Notes: a model not told the origin generated them from the letters alone. A DNA stretch of 64,000 nt from Heterobilharzia americana (GCA_944470555.2 OX104134.1:12689248-12753247), one strand, 5' to 3'. Counted from the stretch's first letter, positions 10,961-24,716 are shown. Numbers and translations: made by a program.

Positions 10961-12564
10961 CCTATGTAATACTTCTGGCTCCTAATGTGTTACTGTCAGC
11001 TTGTTAACATTGTCAAATCCGTCAAGTCTCAAGAGCCATCAACCTCATCAGATCAATATAATTTGTCTGCTGGAGAGCTGATATTCAAGAATTAATTTTG
11101 AGCAATTCTACTATCCCTTTACTTTTTTTATTTTTCGTTCTGTTTGCTACTTCTCTTTTTCTGGAAAAGACATATCGATAAACGGCCAGCTGAGACATAG
11201 ATGAGAAACGAAGGGAGAGAGAAACTGAACACTTACCATATAAATGTAATGACATAAAAAGATTTGCCAAATCAGTTAATATTCATATATCTGCATGTCC
11301 AATATCCCCAACGCCTTTCTAAAACGTGAAGCGTGAAGTTGCATTCTTATGTATGAGAATAATGTCATATTTTTAAGCGGTAGTGCAATAGCGACAGTGT
11401 GCGAGAGAGAGAACACGAAAAAAGTGAGTTGCTAGACTAATCTTCAGGGAATAATCAATATATGTATATGTAAAAGAGCATTACAACTGACAGTCACACC
11501 TAAATTTAAATCATAACAAATCAATAAAACAATGGCGTTCATATTCATTCTTTCGCATACACATATATACACATACATATCTGAGCACACAGTCACTCAA
11601 AAAAGCAACTTACCTACTCACTTGGTCATATACTGTTCAATTCCTTAATTAATTCATACACTTCACCTAGGATAAACACGAATAAAGGTGAACATTTGCT
11701 ATTTTTTTAATCATTAACTTAGTTATATCGCATAATAATTGACTGAATGATTTGATTTTGTCCTTGGTGTCTACACATACGTTAAGTGCTTGCGACATTT
11801 TCATCTCATTCTTTCACATTCAAAGTAGTGTATGAACGACTGGTGTTTCGGTGGGAAGAGAGAGAGTATAAACTGTTTTATAGGTTGATTGTCTGATGTT
11901 AGAATGCCACCTACAGCTAACAGGTAGCTTAGCAGTTTCCAATAGTCAATAATCATGATAATAAATCATCCAATTTTTCAAGGCATTTTTCACAAAAGTA
12001 GTTGAAGTTTATGATGATGAATTACTTGATTTGTCAAAATGCTAGCAGATCATAAGACACAAAACTGATGAAAGTAATTAAACATTTCCTTCTGAGTAGA
12101 ATCTTCATGGGAGACCCTTGAAAATTCAGTGGCCATTGGACAAGGGTTTAGTCTTGGTTTGGAATTTCTCAGTAGTGCAGATATTTTGATCCAGTTAAGT
12201 ACTGTGAACATAACTGTTAAGCTTCACAGATCTTAAGAATTTGAGTAATAGCCGTTTATTTCAACAAGCCTTTGTGTAATGGCTGACGTTAACCTGATTC
12301 CATACTCTCTAGAAATGCACTGACGATAAGCTGTTATATTTGAATGCTAAGAAGTTGAATATGACTCATAGCAGATCCATTTTCTGCAGACGGAAGCAAT
12401 ACTCCTTCATTATGTTGGTCTACCAGAATCTGTATATTTTTGTCGACTCTCATTTTTCCCTTTCTTCAAGCTGTGATAGTTTTTATGTTTACAGGTTACT
12501 TTAACAGTTTCCCGTATACCTTATGCCATATATATGCTCATGACTTTTTGGTTTTCTTGGCCTT
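10961..12564. other. Unrecognised AT-rich tract
   Basis: Includes purine/pyrimidine-skewed stretches (around 11150-11240 and 11400-11420) and dinucleotide-poor AT-rich DNA. No supported feature. Confidence 0.35.
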
Positions 12565-12790
12565 CACCAATTTCTCACGTCGACCAAACGTCCACGACCA
12601 TGAGGACGGCTTCTAGTTAGGTGGATGTGCTTGAAAATGGTATACACCACAAGTCTTGTAACCCTACTAACAGAGAAGACCACAAAGTCTTGAGTAGCTA
12701 CCATAACCTCCTTAGCTGGGACGGTAGTGAGTGCCCAGCCTAGGTTGACCCTTATAGGCCTGCCGAATCTCTCACTCATCACCCGAGTAA
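12565..12790 (+). repeat. Dispersed repeat, family R, copy 2
   Basis: Same family as 7871-8060, sharing 'GACCAAACGTCCACGACC', 'CCATAACCTCCTTAGC' and 'TCTCTCACTCATCACCC'. It carries an additional middle segment ('GGATGTGCTTGAAAATGG...') that is absent or eroded in copy 1. Non-coding; family unidentified. Confidence 0.6.
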
Positions 12791-13352
12791 TACTACCCCC
12801 GCTCCCGTAGTAGTTAGATGTCGAAACCCAGGAATTTCAACCTTTATTGTCTGTTTAGTTAGTAACCATTTGGTTAGGTTAAAAAGTCAGCTTGAGACTG
12901 CTTTTGAGTGGAAACACGCACCATCTACTGCTGAATTAGGAGACCACCAATGTGCTAATACTTCATTCGGTCAACTCCTAGAAGAGTGGATTTTATACGG
13001 GGACTGGTTATGAGACAGTAAGTAGTGGAACCAACAAGTACTGAATACAGACAAACGTTTATGCACTAAAATGCAAAACAATAGTTCAAAATTAACATAT
13101 AACTGCACTTCAGTGCTAAATATTCATCATTTTAATACAAATGATCGAGGAACGCTTGTATGCGGCAAACCTTATCTGAGCGTAAGCAAGCTGCTTTCCA
13201 GAGGAACATCTTTTCTACTTACATGTACGCTTAAGAACTGGAGCTAATTGGAAATCATAGAATACAACAAAACCTGTTAAGTGTGAACTGTTATTTTTAG
13301 GAAGAACACAAGTGAGAAAAACTGACACCCTGTTAGAGGAGAAGATGGTTAG
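12791..13352. other. No recognisable feature
   Basis: Unique-looking AT-rich DNA between repeat R and the second copy of the duplicated block. Confidence 0.35.
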
Positions 13353-15143
13353 AGAAGTGAAAGATGAGTGTGATGTCAGCAACTAGGCAATTCGACCATC
13401 AAAAAAGCGTGAGTGAGAATGCCACATTCATATACAGAGATCCATACTCTCTACTTCGACAACCACAACCACAATAAATGTAATGGAGGGGAAATAGTAC
13501 CGATGTTGGTCGGTTGTTCGCCAGTCTGTGAACCAACTTCAATGAAGAGATTTCCGAGATCGGTGTGTCAGCTTGTTCGAGTTGTCCAATTATCTCACTT
13601 CAAATCAAATAGATATACTCATAACCACCATTCTTCTCAACACTTTCGGAAACGATGTGCACTATCCATCGATACGCCTATCACGAAGTGATCGAGGAAA
13701 TTGACAATCATGCAGTGAACTGACCAGATATGATATCTCACCTTCCATGTTGTCTGAAAACAATGGACGATCAAATGAAACGGGTCTCAGCATTATTACG
13801 TATAGTGCTTTCGTTTTGGGAGTTCGAGTTGCTTCTCCTCACAATATCAGCAGAAGTGATGGTTATTTCTGTGAGGTATTGTATGTTGTGAACTCCGTCG
13901 AATTGTGATTGGTAGTTGTTATTGATCACTCCCGTTTGTGGATGCATAGCCTCATCTTTTTCGAATGTTGTGGTTATAAAATCTATGTATTTGAGCTGTA
14001 TAAATAAACTACTTTCTTCACCGACTTGGATCGAGTTATGGAAGCTTTTCAAGTGTGTGTCGCATTTCTTTTTTCTGTAAATTAAGGTATTCGAACTTCT
14101 ACAACATCTCCTGGTAACTTCCATTTAGTTTCTTTTGATCCTGTCAAGTTCCTTGGCAATATTAATTGCCAACTATTGTGAAAATACTGTGTGTAGCAAG
14201 CCATACAATTTGCTAATAGCCGACATTCTAAAGTTCCAGCCATCAGCCGTTGTTATCCCAGCGTAAATAATACTGTGTCCAACCAAGGCTATTCTCCACT
14301 TATAACAGTCGCATCTCACACTCAAAACTCAACTACACACTAATTCCTCCACTCATTAGTGATAAAACTGCAGCACTCGGGCATTTTAGTCGTTGTTAAA
14401 TGCATGGTTAACAGATGATTGATCAGGTTTGAAAATCCGTGTGCGACTGGTTTCAAAGGTACTTTATTGACAAGAAGTGAGGATAAAAGCTTCGTCATAC
14501 GAGTACTGGAAAAGCAACCATTGGTACCATCACTAGAGCATCTAGGTACCCGTCTTGAAGAAAATTTCCTTTTATTCTGTTGGACACAATCTTAGAATGA
14601 CAAAAAGAGAAATAGACATGGTAAGCACACTGAAGAGGTGCTTACATCAGAGCCCCAACTTATCGATGGAAGAGAAACAGACCAAGAAGAAATATATATT
14701 CGTAGACCTACCAGAGAAAATTACTTGCCATCAACACAGAAACCACCACAACACCTGAGAGAACATATTATCTTTTGGAAGCACAAGTTTCAGAGGTTGA
14801 ATTTATAAATACCTATTACTAGGTGTATTGCTTTTTTGGTTTCCTTATATAGAAGACCTTTCACAGTAGTTATGAAAGGATAGTAAACTGTCCTAGGGAC
14901 CGTTTTACCTATTCTTTACCCGGAGAACCTTAGGATTAGTAGTAGTTGTAGTAGTACTCAGTCATTTTTATTAGCCACAACTGAGTAAGAATACTATTAG
15001 AAACAATCTCAACTTCTTTGATGTATGCCGTAGCATCTTTGCTATCAATTATGTCTTGTTGGAAGTGGGCATCGAGGCAATCGATCTTTATTTTTTGAAG
15101 GGTATTTCGACTCTTTATGCAGATGCCTAGCTGTAGTCAATGT
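13353..15143. repeat. Duplicated block, copy 2 (1,791 bp)
   Basis: Direct-orientation repeat of 3324-5114. The same non-family open frames occur at +10,029 (13413-13691 plus, 13771-14124 minus, 14555-14758 plus). The left boundary is inside 'AGAAGTGAA' and the right boundary after 'GTAGTCAATGT'; beyond these the two loci are unrelated. The near-absence of differences implies very recent duplication, gene conversion or mis-assembly. Confidence 0.9.
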
Positions 15144-16789
15144 CATTCAGCATGTCAAGGAGGGAATTATATACATAATGCTCATTGAATGACTGCAATT
15201 AAATCGTGTTAGAAATCATTTCCAAAATCATCTTTTTTAAAATTGATTTTTGGTAAGACTGTCGAAATCAGACCAAGTGCATTGAGGTCACAGTTGCGAA
15301 ATTGCACCGACTGATTGATACGAATGATATCTACATATTTGGTTATCTGTGTAGGTCCTTATCTTTTACATATGGTAGAAATGAAGGTATGTACAGAATG
15401 TTCTTTGTAAGCAATTTAATTTTTAGTGTTCAAACAAGGGTGAGTAAACACTTTACTCTTCCACTGAATGCCTGAACAGCAAACATCCTCTGATTCAGCC
15501 TTAGTTCAAAAAATGATCTTCTGATCTTTAAATGAAAGCTTTGTGCCTGAATCAACAGGCTGAAGTTTTGTCCAATATCTTATTCATCATAACGCATTTG
15601 ACTTTGAAGCTTAAATTGTTTTAAACAATCAAAACATGTGTCAAACTTCGATAAATCCTTTTTGACGACGTCTTAACGCAGCCTTTCATGAAGTCGTATG
15701 TGCAATAATCGCTGAAGGTTTAGCAATGTCTTGTTGCCTAATGCTTATTGCTCACCGATTTCTTATGTTCATCTGGTCCCACACGGGTTCAGCTGAGGCT
15801 TGAATAGTTGAGGACTAACTTCTCTGACAGCAGAAGTGGGTCACAATTGTTCGGATTGCTATCGGTCACAGATATCACTCAGTAACAAAAAGCTTAAAAC
15901 CTAGGTCTGAGGTTCCCCGCAGATTGCCTCCACCCACTTAAAAAAATATTACTCAACTATAAACACAATGGGAAAAACTAAGCTGCCTAACTTCTCCAGA
16001 AAGTTTATCTGAATTTTCGGTTTACGTTGAAGTTCTATTAGCCATTCTGCCTTTCAGTTTACTGAAGAAACTATATCACTGTAAACTAAATTTAGGTATT
16101 CAGTTATAATGTAGTTATTAAGGTTCTAATAAATTATTGCAAACAGTTCTTTAACAAAGCTAAATCAATCATCAAACTAACGTGTGTTTGGGAACAAAAT
16201 TTTCAGATTTATGATTTGATCGTTTTGGTTAAGCTGATGCATAAAGCGAATGTAACTCCAGATTTAGCATCTACCAGTGTTCACTGTATACTTAGTCTGA
16301 CTTTAACAAAGGTAGGTGCCAGGTTTTGACTTGTTTTTTTTCTGTCAAACTTCAGTTTGCCAGACTATATATAGATGTATTTTCATGTACCAGAAAATCG
16401 CTACTTACACCATCCAAAATGCTAAACATGTGAACAAAATTATGGCATTGGTTACAAACGTCACCCAAGCAAACACACCAGTGACCAGTCACGCTTCTTC
16501 ACCCCACCTCCTTCCTAATTAAAGTGATTATATTGATTATATAGGTGTTTGCCACTGTGACCTTTTAGGTCACGCGAATATTCTGAATAATATTTAAGTC
16601 TTAATCTAGATACTTTGGCTAAAGTCAACAGATTACTACTCAATTTGAACAGTTTCGCAGTTGAGTCATCTGCACTGCAGTCCATTTGTCAACAGAGGCT
16701 GATCAGTTTAGTTCGGACCAGTTATCAGAGAGAAAAAAAAGGTTTTTATGTAAAATCATCCTCGTTGCACAAGTAGTAGCTACCGTACT
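15144..16789. other. Unrecognised tract
   Basis: No gene supported. A plus-strand 68-codon frame at 16316-16522 follows a pyrimidine run and AG, but nothing else supports an exon. The string near 16690 ('TTTGTCAACAGAGGCTGATCAGTTT') resembles one near 1290, which suggests a low-copy repeat. Confidence 0.3.
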
Positions 16790-16906
16790 TTAACAGCTTG
16801 GTAGACAACGTTCCGGCATTTGGAGCGATGGGTGCTTGGAAGCAGGTGATGAGTCCTAAAGGGTAAGAAACGCATGTTTGGGATTTTACTCCTAACCACT
16901 ACTATT
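16790..16906 (+). repeat. Hammerhead SINE (Sm-alpha-like), relic C
   Basis: The tRNA-like part is worn ('AGCTTGGTAGACAACG...GGAGCGATGGGTGCTTGG') and joins directly to a hammerhead module: GTGATGAG at 16845-16852, then GAAA at 16866-16869, and the 'TTTGGGATTTTACTCCTAACCAC' tail. C3 of the core has become G and stem II is shortened. The piece between the B box and the hammerhead is missing. Probably inactive. Confidence 0.55.
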
Positions 16907-19900
16907 CCCTAATGTTATAATGTTATTTGGGTGATTGCTCAAAGCCTTTACCAACTTCCATATCACTCAAAATATCTAGAGCATGGTGAAGTATGATGGT
17001 CACAAACTGCATGATCCACTCAGAGGTCCTTTATGCCTGCTTAGTTTAATGACTGACAGGCTCTGATGTAAACTCAGCTATTTTCGAAAATTGTGCAATA
17101 AAGACGAAATACAGCTGTTTACAGTAAATGGAATAACAAATTATACTAATGGGTGGCGATAGTATGTACTTCATACCAGCACAAACAGCATATACCCGGC
17201 TTACTGACTCCATACTAAGATTAACAAACACCATTCTACAGCAAAAGATGCTTAAAAAGCGTTCTAACTACTCGGAGAAACGAGTAAACATGTGATGATG
17301 TTGAATGTGTGTGAATGCCAATTCTCTTCAGTAATGTATTTCTTTGTGAAGTATCACATCCTTTCACATTGTTGGAGTCGTGTCACTCGTGCCCAGTACA
17401 CATTTTATAGTATTTCCCTGGAAAGTGGTGCATGCAGTTAGACAAACGTTTAATTTGTTAGAAGCGTTAGTTATGCACACTCAGGATAATGACCAGTCTA
17501 GCTTTCTAGTAATCAGCGTGAGTGGAGTTCTTTCAACCGGAACGTCATTTCACACTATATCTGTATCTACCTGTTTGGTTTTGGATTTTCTTAAGCGTTA
17601 GCAGTCAAATGTAGACTGAATTTTTAATGCTCATTGTTATTCCCTGTCTCAGTGGAACTACATTAGACGAACTGGTTACAATTTGTCTAAACCTCCCTCA
17701 CCTATGTATCCTAGGGGCAGTGTTAAGCCAAAAGAAAAACAACTTTAACAGAATAAATCTAAACTGGACCTCACAAGGTTTCTGTAATTCGTCTAGTGAA
17801 CGAAAGAAAGGAGATATGACAAAAATATCAACTATCAACCAGTGCTAAATGTCAGACCGTAGAAATCATTCTCCAGCGTGGGAAAATTAAAAAGCGATCG
17901 AAATCAGGCCGTGTTTACCATTTGACACTTGAGAATTTTAGGTTAAAACATTAGAAATGTTTTCTATCGCTTGGACCAATGAGAATACCATAAAAAGATA
18001 GAATCTGTACTTCATATTCTGGGTATGACAGTCAGACTTATCTTACCGGAACCATTTGAACTGTGTAAATTCCTTCTCCTTTTTAGAAGAGAAAACGTTT
18101 TTCATAAACGTGTGTGCTGAAACTCATTCCTTCCTTCTTTTACTAGGGTAATAAAAGAGATAAAACAATAAAGTTCTATCACTTGAAAAAAGAGGCTTCT
18201 GGTTATTTTTGCTGGTGATATTTTTATTTTTCGTTTTATTTTTCATACATTAATTAAATACTCCCAGGAGTATATTTTCTCACTGGTAAATAATCCTTAC
18301 AAATCATGTTCCAAGTTCACTGTTATGCAGAAAATAATCAGATTCCAAGCATAGTTTACTATACGCGATAAATAATTCTACAAACTGAAAGTGTTGTGGA
18401 AATGTTTGTCTCGGTAGTGTTTTGAAGGTCAGCGTATAGGAAGTCCACACTCTGGGTTTCGCGCTTTTCGGCACTAACCTTCAAGATGTATGTGCTACAG
18501 TGAGGAAACTGCTGTTCAGTTAGATGATTCAAATTTGTGTCAACGAATTTCACTGTGAAACAGTGTCGTGTTATTTAGCTCAGTGGGGAAGATTTGGGTC
18601 AGTGATAAAGCCTTAACAAATAGAAGACTGCATCACTGATGGACTGATAAGAAATTGCATTGCAAGTTCGCCGAAATGTAACAAAAAATGTGTTTCTTCA
18701 GAATTTACAGACTTGATACATTTCATTACAACTAGGTTTAAATGTCTGTAAACCTACCCTACCAAATCACCATACGTTACTTCCTTGTAAACGAAAATTA
18801 ACTACTCTTTAATTTTTCGATGAGATTATTTCTTCAATCTTCTAAGTACGTGGGGAACGTCCATGTTAGCATATGATAAACTACTGTGACTAACCTTTTT
18901 TGGCATTTTAATCCTGAAAAACACCTTCACTCAGTAACTTCAGTTTTGTCTCTGTTTTAAATGCGCAGAACGCTATCCTGTCAAAAGCAATATCAATTTT
19001 GAATGTTTTTAGTCTCTGGTAGCACCAATCTTTATTTATTACCCAGATTAGATCACCAAACAGGAAACTATAATATAAAGTCATAGGAGAAGAAAGAAAG
19101 TGATTACGGCCAAGTACAATATTTCTCTACTGTGAACTCATTATTTTTACCTGTACATTCCTCAACATAAAATGGAAAGGACTAATTTACGGTTAAACCT
19201 GAAAGCAACCTGGATAATATGAGGATGGCTGTGTAATAGGCATGAGGATTAAAAATCCAAAAATAAACGAAGAATTATAGAACAGAATATAATCCTATCA
19301 TGAGATATTTATCCTGTATGATCAATCCTATATGCTGGCAATAACAACAGTAGAGGTTATACATACTTGTTGTGAATGCACGATGACTATGTGAACTTTC
19401 AAACTCTTACTGTGCCAGTTATTCCTAGATTTCTCATCATAACGCCTTTCAAACAGCTGTCTTACGTCTCAAAAGAATGAAAAGATTTATCAAAATAGAC
19501 TAAGTGTTTTGCGTCTACTAAGTTTTCTGCTACCAACCTGAGGAAGTATTTCTGTTATCGCCTTGTTGACCAAGCTTAACAGTGTTCAATAGGAGATTTA
19601 GCAAAGTGGAAATTGTATGTCTCATTTACTTGACCTTACATGAGCAACGAAACTGATATACACACACTTATGTGGCTCAGCGACTCAATTTGTCCTTCAT
19701 ATACTGAAGAATGAGTTTCTGACAGGAAAATATGATTCCGTGGTTGGCGTGAAAAAAATTTCTACGTTCTTGGATCTTGACAGTTGCCTTCTGAGAATCT
19801 CTACTGCGTTTTCACCCTTGGTTTTGGGGTACGACCGTAAAATCTTTTTCATAGCAATGTGTGTGCACTAATCATACTTTTTAGCTTTAAGTTCTTATCT

Positions 19901-20333
19901 GCATGAGTACCAATTTTCTGTTCGAATATTTTGAGGGATGCTATTCTCTACATTTATGTTTGTCATTCTTGAACAGAGTGAATGAATGTGTTTCCTCTTC
20001 CTGACTAAGTGAACCCAACTGTACTAATCATTAGTGTTTGTTCCAAGTAGATTTTCCCTAAATATATATCTGAACTTAATCGTTAGTCGTTCTTTTGAGA
20101 CGAACATCAAGGAAGTAGAGTTTTGAGTTTAATTTGATCTCTAGAAGAAAGTTGATCGAGATGAGCACTACTGGGGTTAATCATGAAGTAACGCATCAAT
20201 CACCTCAATTTTTTTATGTTGTATATTGTAAGTCTCCACCATTGATTGGACTGAATTGATTGGTCCGCATTAGCACATGGACTCCTGTGTGGATGCTTGT
20301 ATACTGCCGACATTCTCAACTTTGATAAAAATG
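16907..20333. other. Unrecognised tract, about 3.4 kb
   Basis: Several short open frames occur (17046-17234 minus, 17380-17601 plus, 17627-17848 plus, 18359-18553 minus), all without recognisable motifs. No RNA genes or repeats with a partner in the window. Could contain introns of a gene whose exons are too small to recognise. Confidence 0.3.
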
Positions 20334-20465
20334 ATGGCTAGTGACTAACAGCAGAATCCAGGGCGCTCGTTTTGACCTATTTTAGACTCGTCAGCTGGAG
20401 GTACGTGCAACTCAATGAGTTATGTTGACCCCATCGCTTCAACAGTGTACTATGCAGGGTATCAC
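20334..20465 (-). repeat. Hammerhead SINE (Sm-alpha-like), relic D
   Basis: On the minus strand, a short tRNA-like remnant ('TTGAAGCGATGGGG') is followed by the hammerhead module and the 'CTGTTAGTCACTAGCC' tail. The CUGACGA core (complement at 20388-20394) is intact and the flanking 'GTACCTCCAG' is well preserved. However, GAAA reads AAAA (loss of G12) and the cleavage triplet GUC reads GCC. Both are expected to abolish self-cleavage. Confidence 0.65.
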
Positions 20466-20983
20466 GGATATCTCAAGTTGCTTAATCCCACATCAAAAGG
20501 TCTCATGCACCTATATTATTCGTGATAAACTGATCTTCCCTGAATGGACATATGAAGTAAGGAAGAAGACAAACTCAACGTTGTACAATTCTCATTCCCA
20601 GTCACCAGTGGATATCCACTGAGTTAAAAGTGATACTTCTCAAGGGATTCATACTCGCTGCAGCAGGCTACATTACTGCTTAGTGTATTGTTCAAGAATG
20701 ACTCTAACTATAAAGACATAGTGCCTTGACTGAATGCGATTTGTGCACACAGATTGTTAATAAGAGTTCAAGACTGCGTTGGAAAATAACTAGGTACAAA
20801 CCAGTCTACATGAAATTACCGACAAAATTTGGTCAAAGTACAACAGAAAACATTCGAACTAGGCATGATACTAAGACCGCAAAAACTATAATATTTTGTC
20901 AGCTGAGAAATATGTCTAACAGGTACACGTTAAGAAATAAGTGATAACCAGAAATGAAGCATAAACTCACCATATATTATTGA
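20466..20983. other. No recognisable feature
   Basis: Short plus-strand open frames (20422-20622, 20726-20944) lack motifs. No other structure seen. Confidence 0.3.
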
Positions 20984-21045
20984 TGGATAGTGGCTAGTGG
21001 CGAAATCCGAGACGCGTGTTTCATCCTATTTGAGACTGTCTCAAT
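20984..21045 (-). repeat. Hammerhead SINE 3' fragment, relic E
   Basis: Only the 3' hammerhead half remains on the minus strand: a stem II remnant, GATGAAACACGCGTC and the 'CGCCACTAGCCACTATCC' end. The 5' tRNA-like part is missing. It is inverted relative to the fuller copy F that starts about 50 bp away. Confidence 0.6.
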
Positions 21046-21094
21046 AACAGGATAGGTAACAACACTAAAACTGTGCCCGCCGCGGAAGAAATGG

Positions 21095-21266
21095 CTATCG
21101 TAACTTCACAGCCTAGGGGACAACACCCTAGTGTTTGAAGCTATCAGTCCTGAGTTCGAATCTTAGTGGAACTATTACCGTTCATTGGGAGGCAGTTACA
21201 TGCAGCTGACAGTTCCTAAATAGGACGAAACGCACGTCCTGGTTTTTGCTGCTAGCCACTATCCAA
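21095..21266 (+). repeat. Hammerhead SINE (Sm-alpha-like), copy F
   Basis: A nearly full unit. It has a worn A box ('CAGCCTAGGGGACAAC'), 'TTTGAAGC', a good B box ('GAGTTCGAATCTTAG'), the 'GGAACTATTACCGTTCATTGGG' linker, then the hammerhead with CTGAC at 21206-21210, a TAAATA loop and GAAA at 21227-21230, followed by CGCACGUC and the 'GCTGCTAGCCACTATCC' end. Relative to the canonical CUGANGA the G8 position is deleted. Because G8 is the general acid in the hammerhead, this copy should be inactive in spite of otherwise good stems. Confidence 0.75.
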
Positions 21267-22765
21267 GATTATTATATGAAAATTAAGCACAGGCAATATC
21301 AAGGAATCTGCGCAGGAGCCTATACACCGACTGAGACCGACCAAATGTGGTCCAATCGACGACGGGATAATACAAGTACAACATCATAAAATCATCAATA
21401 AACATATCCTTTGAGGAGTATATTCCATCCGTAGAACCTTAAGAGAGCAGCATTTCTAGTAATACTGACAACACGCGTGTTGAATTGGATTTTCATGAAT
21501 AGTATATACAGTCATTGTATCTTACTTTCAAATCAGAAGAGTGGTGCTCAGTCAAAAATATTATAAGCCTTCACTAAACATTTCTGATATACACCTGAGA
21601 CGTATTTAATCCACATAAACCATGAAAAAAATTTTCACAATGACATTATACCTTATATTGCTTTTAAATATTTGCATGATCTAAATTCAGTGCTGCAGTC
21701 ATTAGCATATAATACAGAACTATAGACAGAAGACACTATGCGAAAGCACTTTCAGTTTTATCAATAATAACAGCTGTTCAAAAACATCCATAGTAGAATC
21801 TTCCTCCTAGTATTGTATTACTGCATCAAACTGACAGCTCCATGGGGTTAGGCATTTGGAAACCCCTGTACTGAATATTCAAGAGGTCTATCAGTGTAAT
21901 ATACCACCAGAGTCATAGGAAGTGTAGAATCTCCTCCATCTAAAACCTTCAAATTAAGTCAGTGAATAAAGTTAACACCAAACGGCCCTTGTGAATTATT
22001 CGGCTTAATGAATCTTTACATCCGCTGTGTAGCTTTTCACAAAGTTACCGAACTAAAACTGTCACAGCCGACTTATTATAAATGAACGTGAAATATCATA
22101 AATAAATGAATGGTAGACATAAAAGTTAATTCTTACTATTTTAATTTATGATCTAGTTCTCTATCTCATTTAATATTTTCCGTGAATTTTGTCTCTTCTC
22201 ACTAAGCGTTTTATTTTCTTCAAGTCATGATTTATGCAAATATATTACTTCATTGTCTTTCTTTATAATCACAAAACAGTCGGTACAGTTTTGTTTTTAT
22301 GCATTTTCTTTGCTTACTAAAATGGCGGTTACTGAATATGTTGGCTCGCCATCTTAACTATTGTTACTTTGAGCCAATCTGTAATACCATGCTTCTGAGG
22401 CGAATAGATGCACTACGATACGCTTGCAAAAACAATCTACTCTGTGTTGTATAGCTTAATAGTGGTTGGTAGTAAAATGCATCATGGAAGCTTTCGGTCT
22501 ACTTGAGACTGGCCAATTCAAACTCAACTAATCAACAATTGAAATAAACAAATCTTAAGGTCTGAAGTAAACTTTGATGACTATTTACCATTTCGATATT
22601 TGTTTTTGAAACCCCGACAGCCGTACTAAGTGGATGGATTCATTAACATTCACCTTATGAAGTTAATATTTACAGGTGAGACTGATTGGTCACTGAATGG
22701 TAACCAACTTAATGTTTTGTTTCGTCCTAAACACTGATACAATTCTTTCAAGTATTTCGTAATGT
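21267..22765. other. Unrecognised AT-rich tract
   Basis: No supported feature. A string near 21303 ('GCGCAGGAGCCTATACACCGACTG') resembles the one near 1275, which hints at a low-copy repeat that tends to follow the hammerhead SINEs. Confidence 0.3.
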
Positions 22766-23215
22766 GGTGATGCAGATTGGAATCTCAGGCGGAACATGAG
22801 TGCCAAAAAACCCAAACCTTAGGTCCAGACCTTCCTACCAAATACCTCCATCCAATTAACATCTATCAAAGGCGCACCGTGACACTGAATCGCCTAGCTC
22901 GGTGACCATATCGCAAAATGATCGACAGAATTTTATCAGCATTAGAACTAGACAACATGAAGGTGGTTACTCTGCAGTGACCAACCAATGTACCTAAGTC
23001 AGTTCAACAGGAGGTCAATCGCTGCCCCAATAGCTCAGTAGTAACATCTCTGACTGTAACACTGGGTGACGCAAATTCGAATCTCTGACGGGCCATCAGT
23101 TACGTCGAGGTCGCAGATAAGCCTTACTGACGGGTGCCAAGAAGCACGAAATCTGCGTCCAAGGCTTGCTGCCGATTGACTGCATCCAACTAACTGAAGA
23201 GATTACTTTCCCTCG
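22766..23215 (+). repeat. tRNA-like repeat, about two tandem units
   Basis: The first unit (22766-23010) begins in the B box ('GGAATCTCAGGCGG') and runs through 'CCATCCAATTAACATC', 'GGTGACCATATCGCAAAATG' and 'TGACCAACCAATGTACC'. The second (about 23011-23215) starts with 'GGTCAATCGCTGCCCC', has a clear A box ('AATAGCTCAGTAGTAAC') and B box ('AATTCGAATCTCTGACGG'), and ends at 'GCATCCAACTAACTG'. The A and B boxes and their spacing suggest a tRNA-derived, Pol III type SINE. The arrangement is head-to-tail, as at 1-340. Confidence 0.6.
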
Positions 23216-24716
23216 TAACTGTGAAGTTGAAGATGAAATATCACACAACCAAAAGTAAAATGTGCCCTCATCCTTATTCGCGACACTAATTTCTTTCCTA
23301 ACACATAAATAAACCATCCACACACTGGAATAGCTTCTTAGTGGCTGCAGAAATTAGCTGCTGTCACTGAGTACTACCCTCATTCATTCTTAAATAAATG
23401 CTGACTTTGCCTATTTGGCTGAGATTACCTCTGGTAAAGAAGTTGTTATCCATACCGATGTAAATTTACCCACCAATAAAGACTACTCTACTTACCCTAC
23501 TTGAGAAATTTGTATTTTTTTGAACTAAATACTAAAGACCATGCTCACATAATGTTACCCAGCACACACTCCTCAGTACTATTAACCCTTCTGCAACTTT
23601 ACTGTCAATTACACTAAGCGATCCAGCATCAGGGCTAATAGTGTACAATGCATATTAGTAATTACATGGTAGACGGTTTATGACAGACAGCAGATTACAT
23701 TTGTACTTCGCTTTACCTTACACGTATTTTTATGGATGCAGCTTAATTTTAAAATAGTCAGCCATTTAGGAGTTAGATGGTGAAAGTTAATCGGTAGGAA
23801 GCCTACTAAGCTATTCAGATCATGACTAACTCCCTGGAGGACTGTATAAGAAACATGAATCAGTCACTGGTAAGCAGGGCATGTCAATATCTAGTTTTTG
23901 CTGCTTTGCACCGATGAACGCGTTTCTATCTAGCTTCTGCAGTGTGTTTAAGAAATTAAAGGAAACGACACCATGGTGTACCGATGATTGACTCCCATCA
24001 TCTAACACCAAAATGCAGAGCACCACAGTGTTACATCACTTTACTAAGTGGTCACACTGAAAAACATGACCGATAGACGTCAATCAGTGCTAAGCTATAA
24101 GGACTAGACAGGTACATTGATTATCTACTGGTGACCAATTTCTGCAAATTGAAGGGCAACAAAACATAACTTGTCTTTTCAGATCACTCCAGCCTCGGAT
24201 TCCCTAAACCTTGAAAATTGTACTATTCTTGGCGTCTCCAGTTATTGGAATAGCTAATTTACCACATGCCACTGTGAAAAAATAACTATTAGAATTTAGA
24301 ATTCTGCCTTAGGTGCATTTGTTCCTGCAGTAGTGGAAGGATATTAGGTAAAAAATACAACTAAAACAAGTAAACCTACAAAGCTGTCACTTCATACCTA
24401 TCCAATCCGAGTAACTTAAGAAATTGACGATGGAAGATCTATTAAGCATCCGAGGAGTTCCATGGTGCAGCCTCTGCTGAAGACATCAGTAAGAAATAGG
24501 ACAAATCATATTCGAAGTGTTACAGGCTATTTAGGAGGATTCATATATATCTGCAACTGGATGAATCCTTTTGAAAGAAGACAGTAATTAATTATTGATA
24601 CTTTTAATTTCCTATTGTTATTCTGAAGCAAACTGACAGACCTATCTTGGTATATGGGCGCTTATTTGGATGCCTCGATACTGCTTGATTGTTCATTATG
24701 TTGTGATTTACCTGGT
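23216..24716. other. No recognisable feature
   Basis: Contains only short open frames (for example 23826-24026 minus) without motifs. No RNA gene or repeat partner seen. Confidence 0.3.

Noticed and set aside
16316..16522. Possible exon after a pyrimidine tract and AG
   Set aside because: One weak acceptor without a donor, partner exon or motif is not sufficient.
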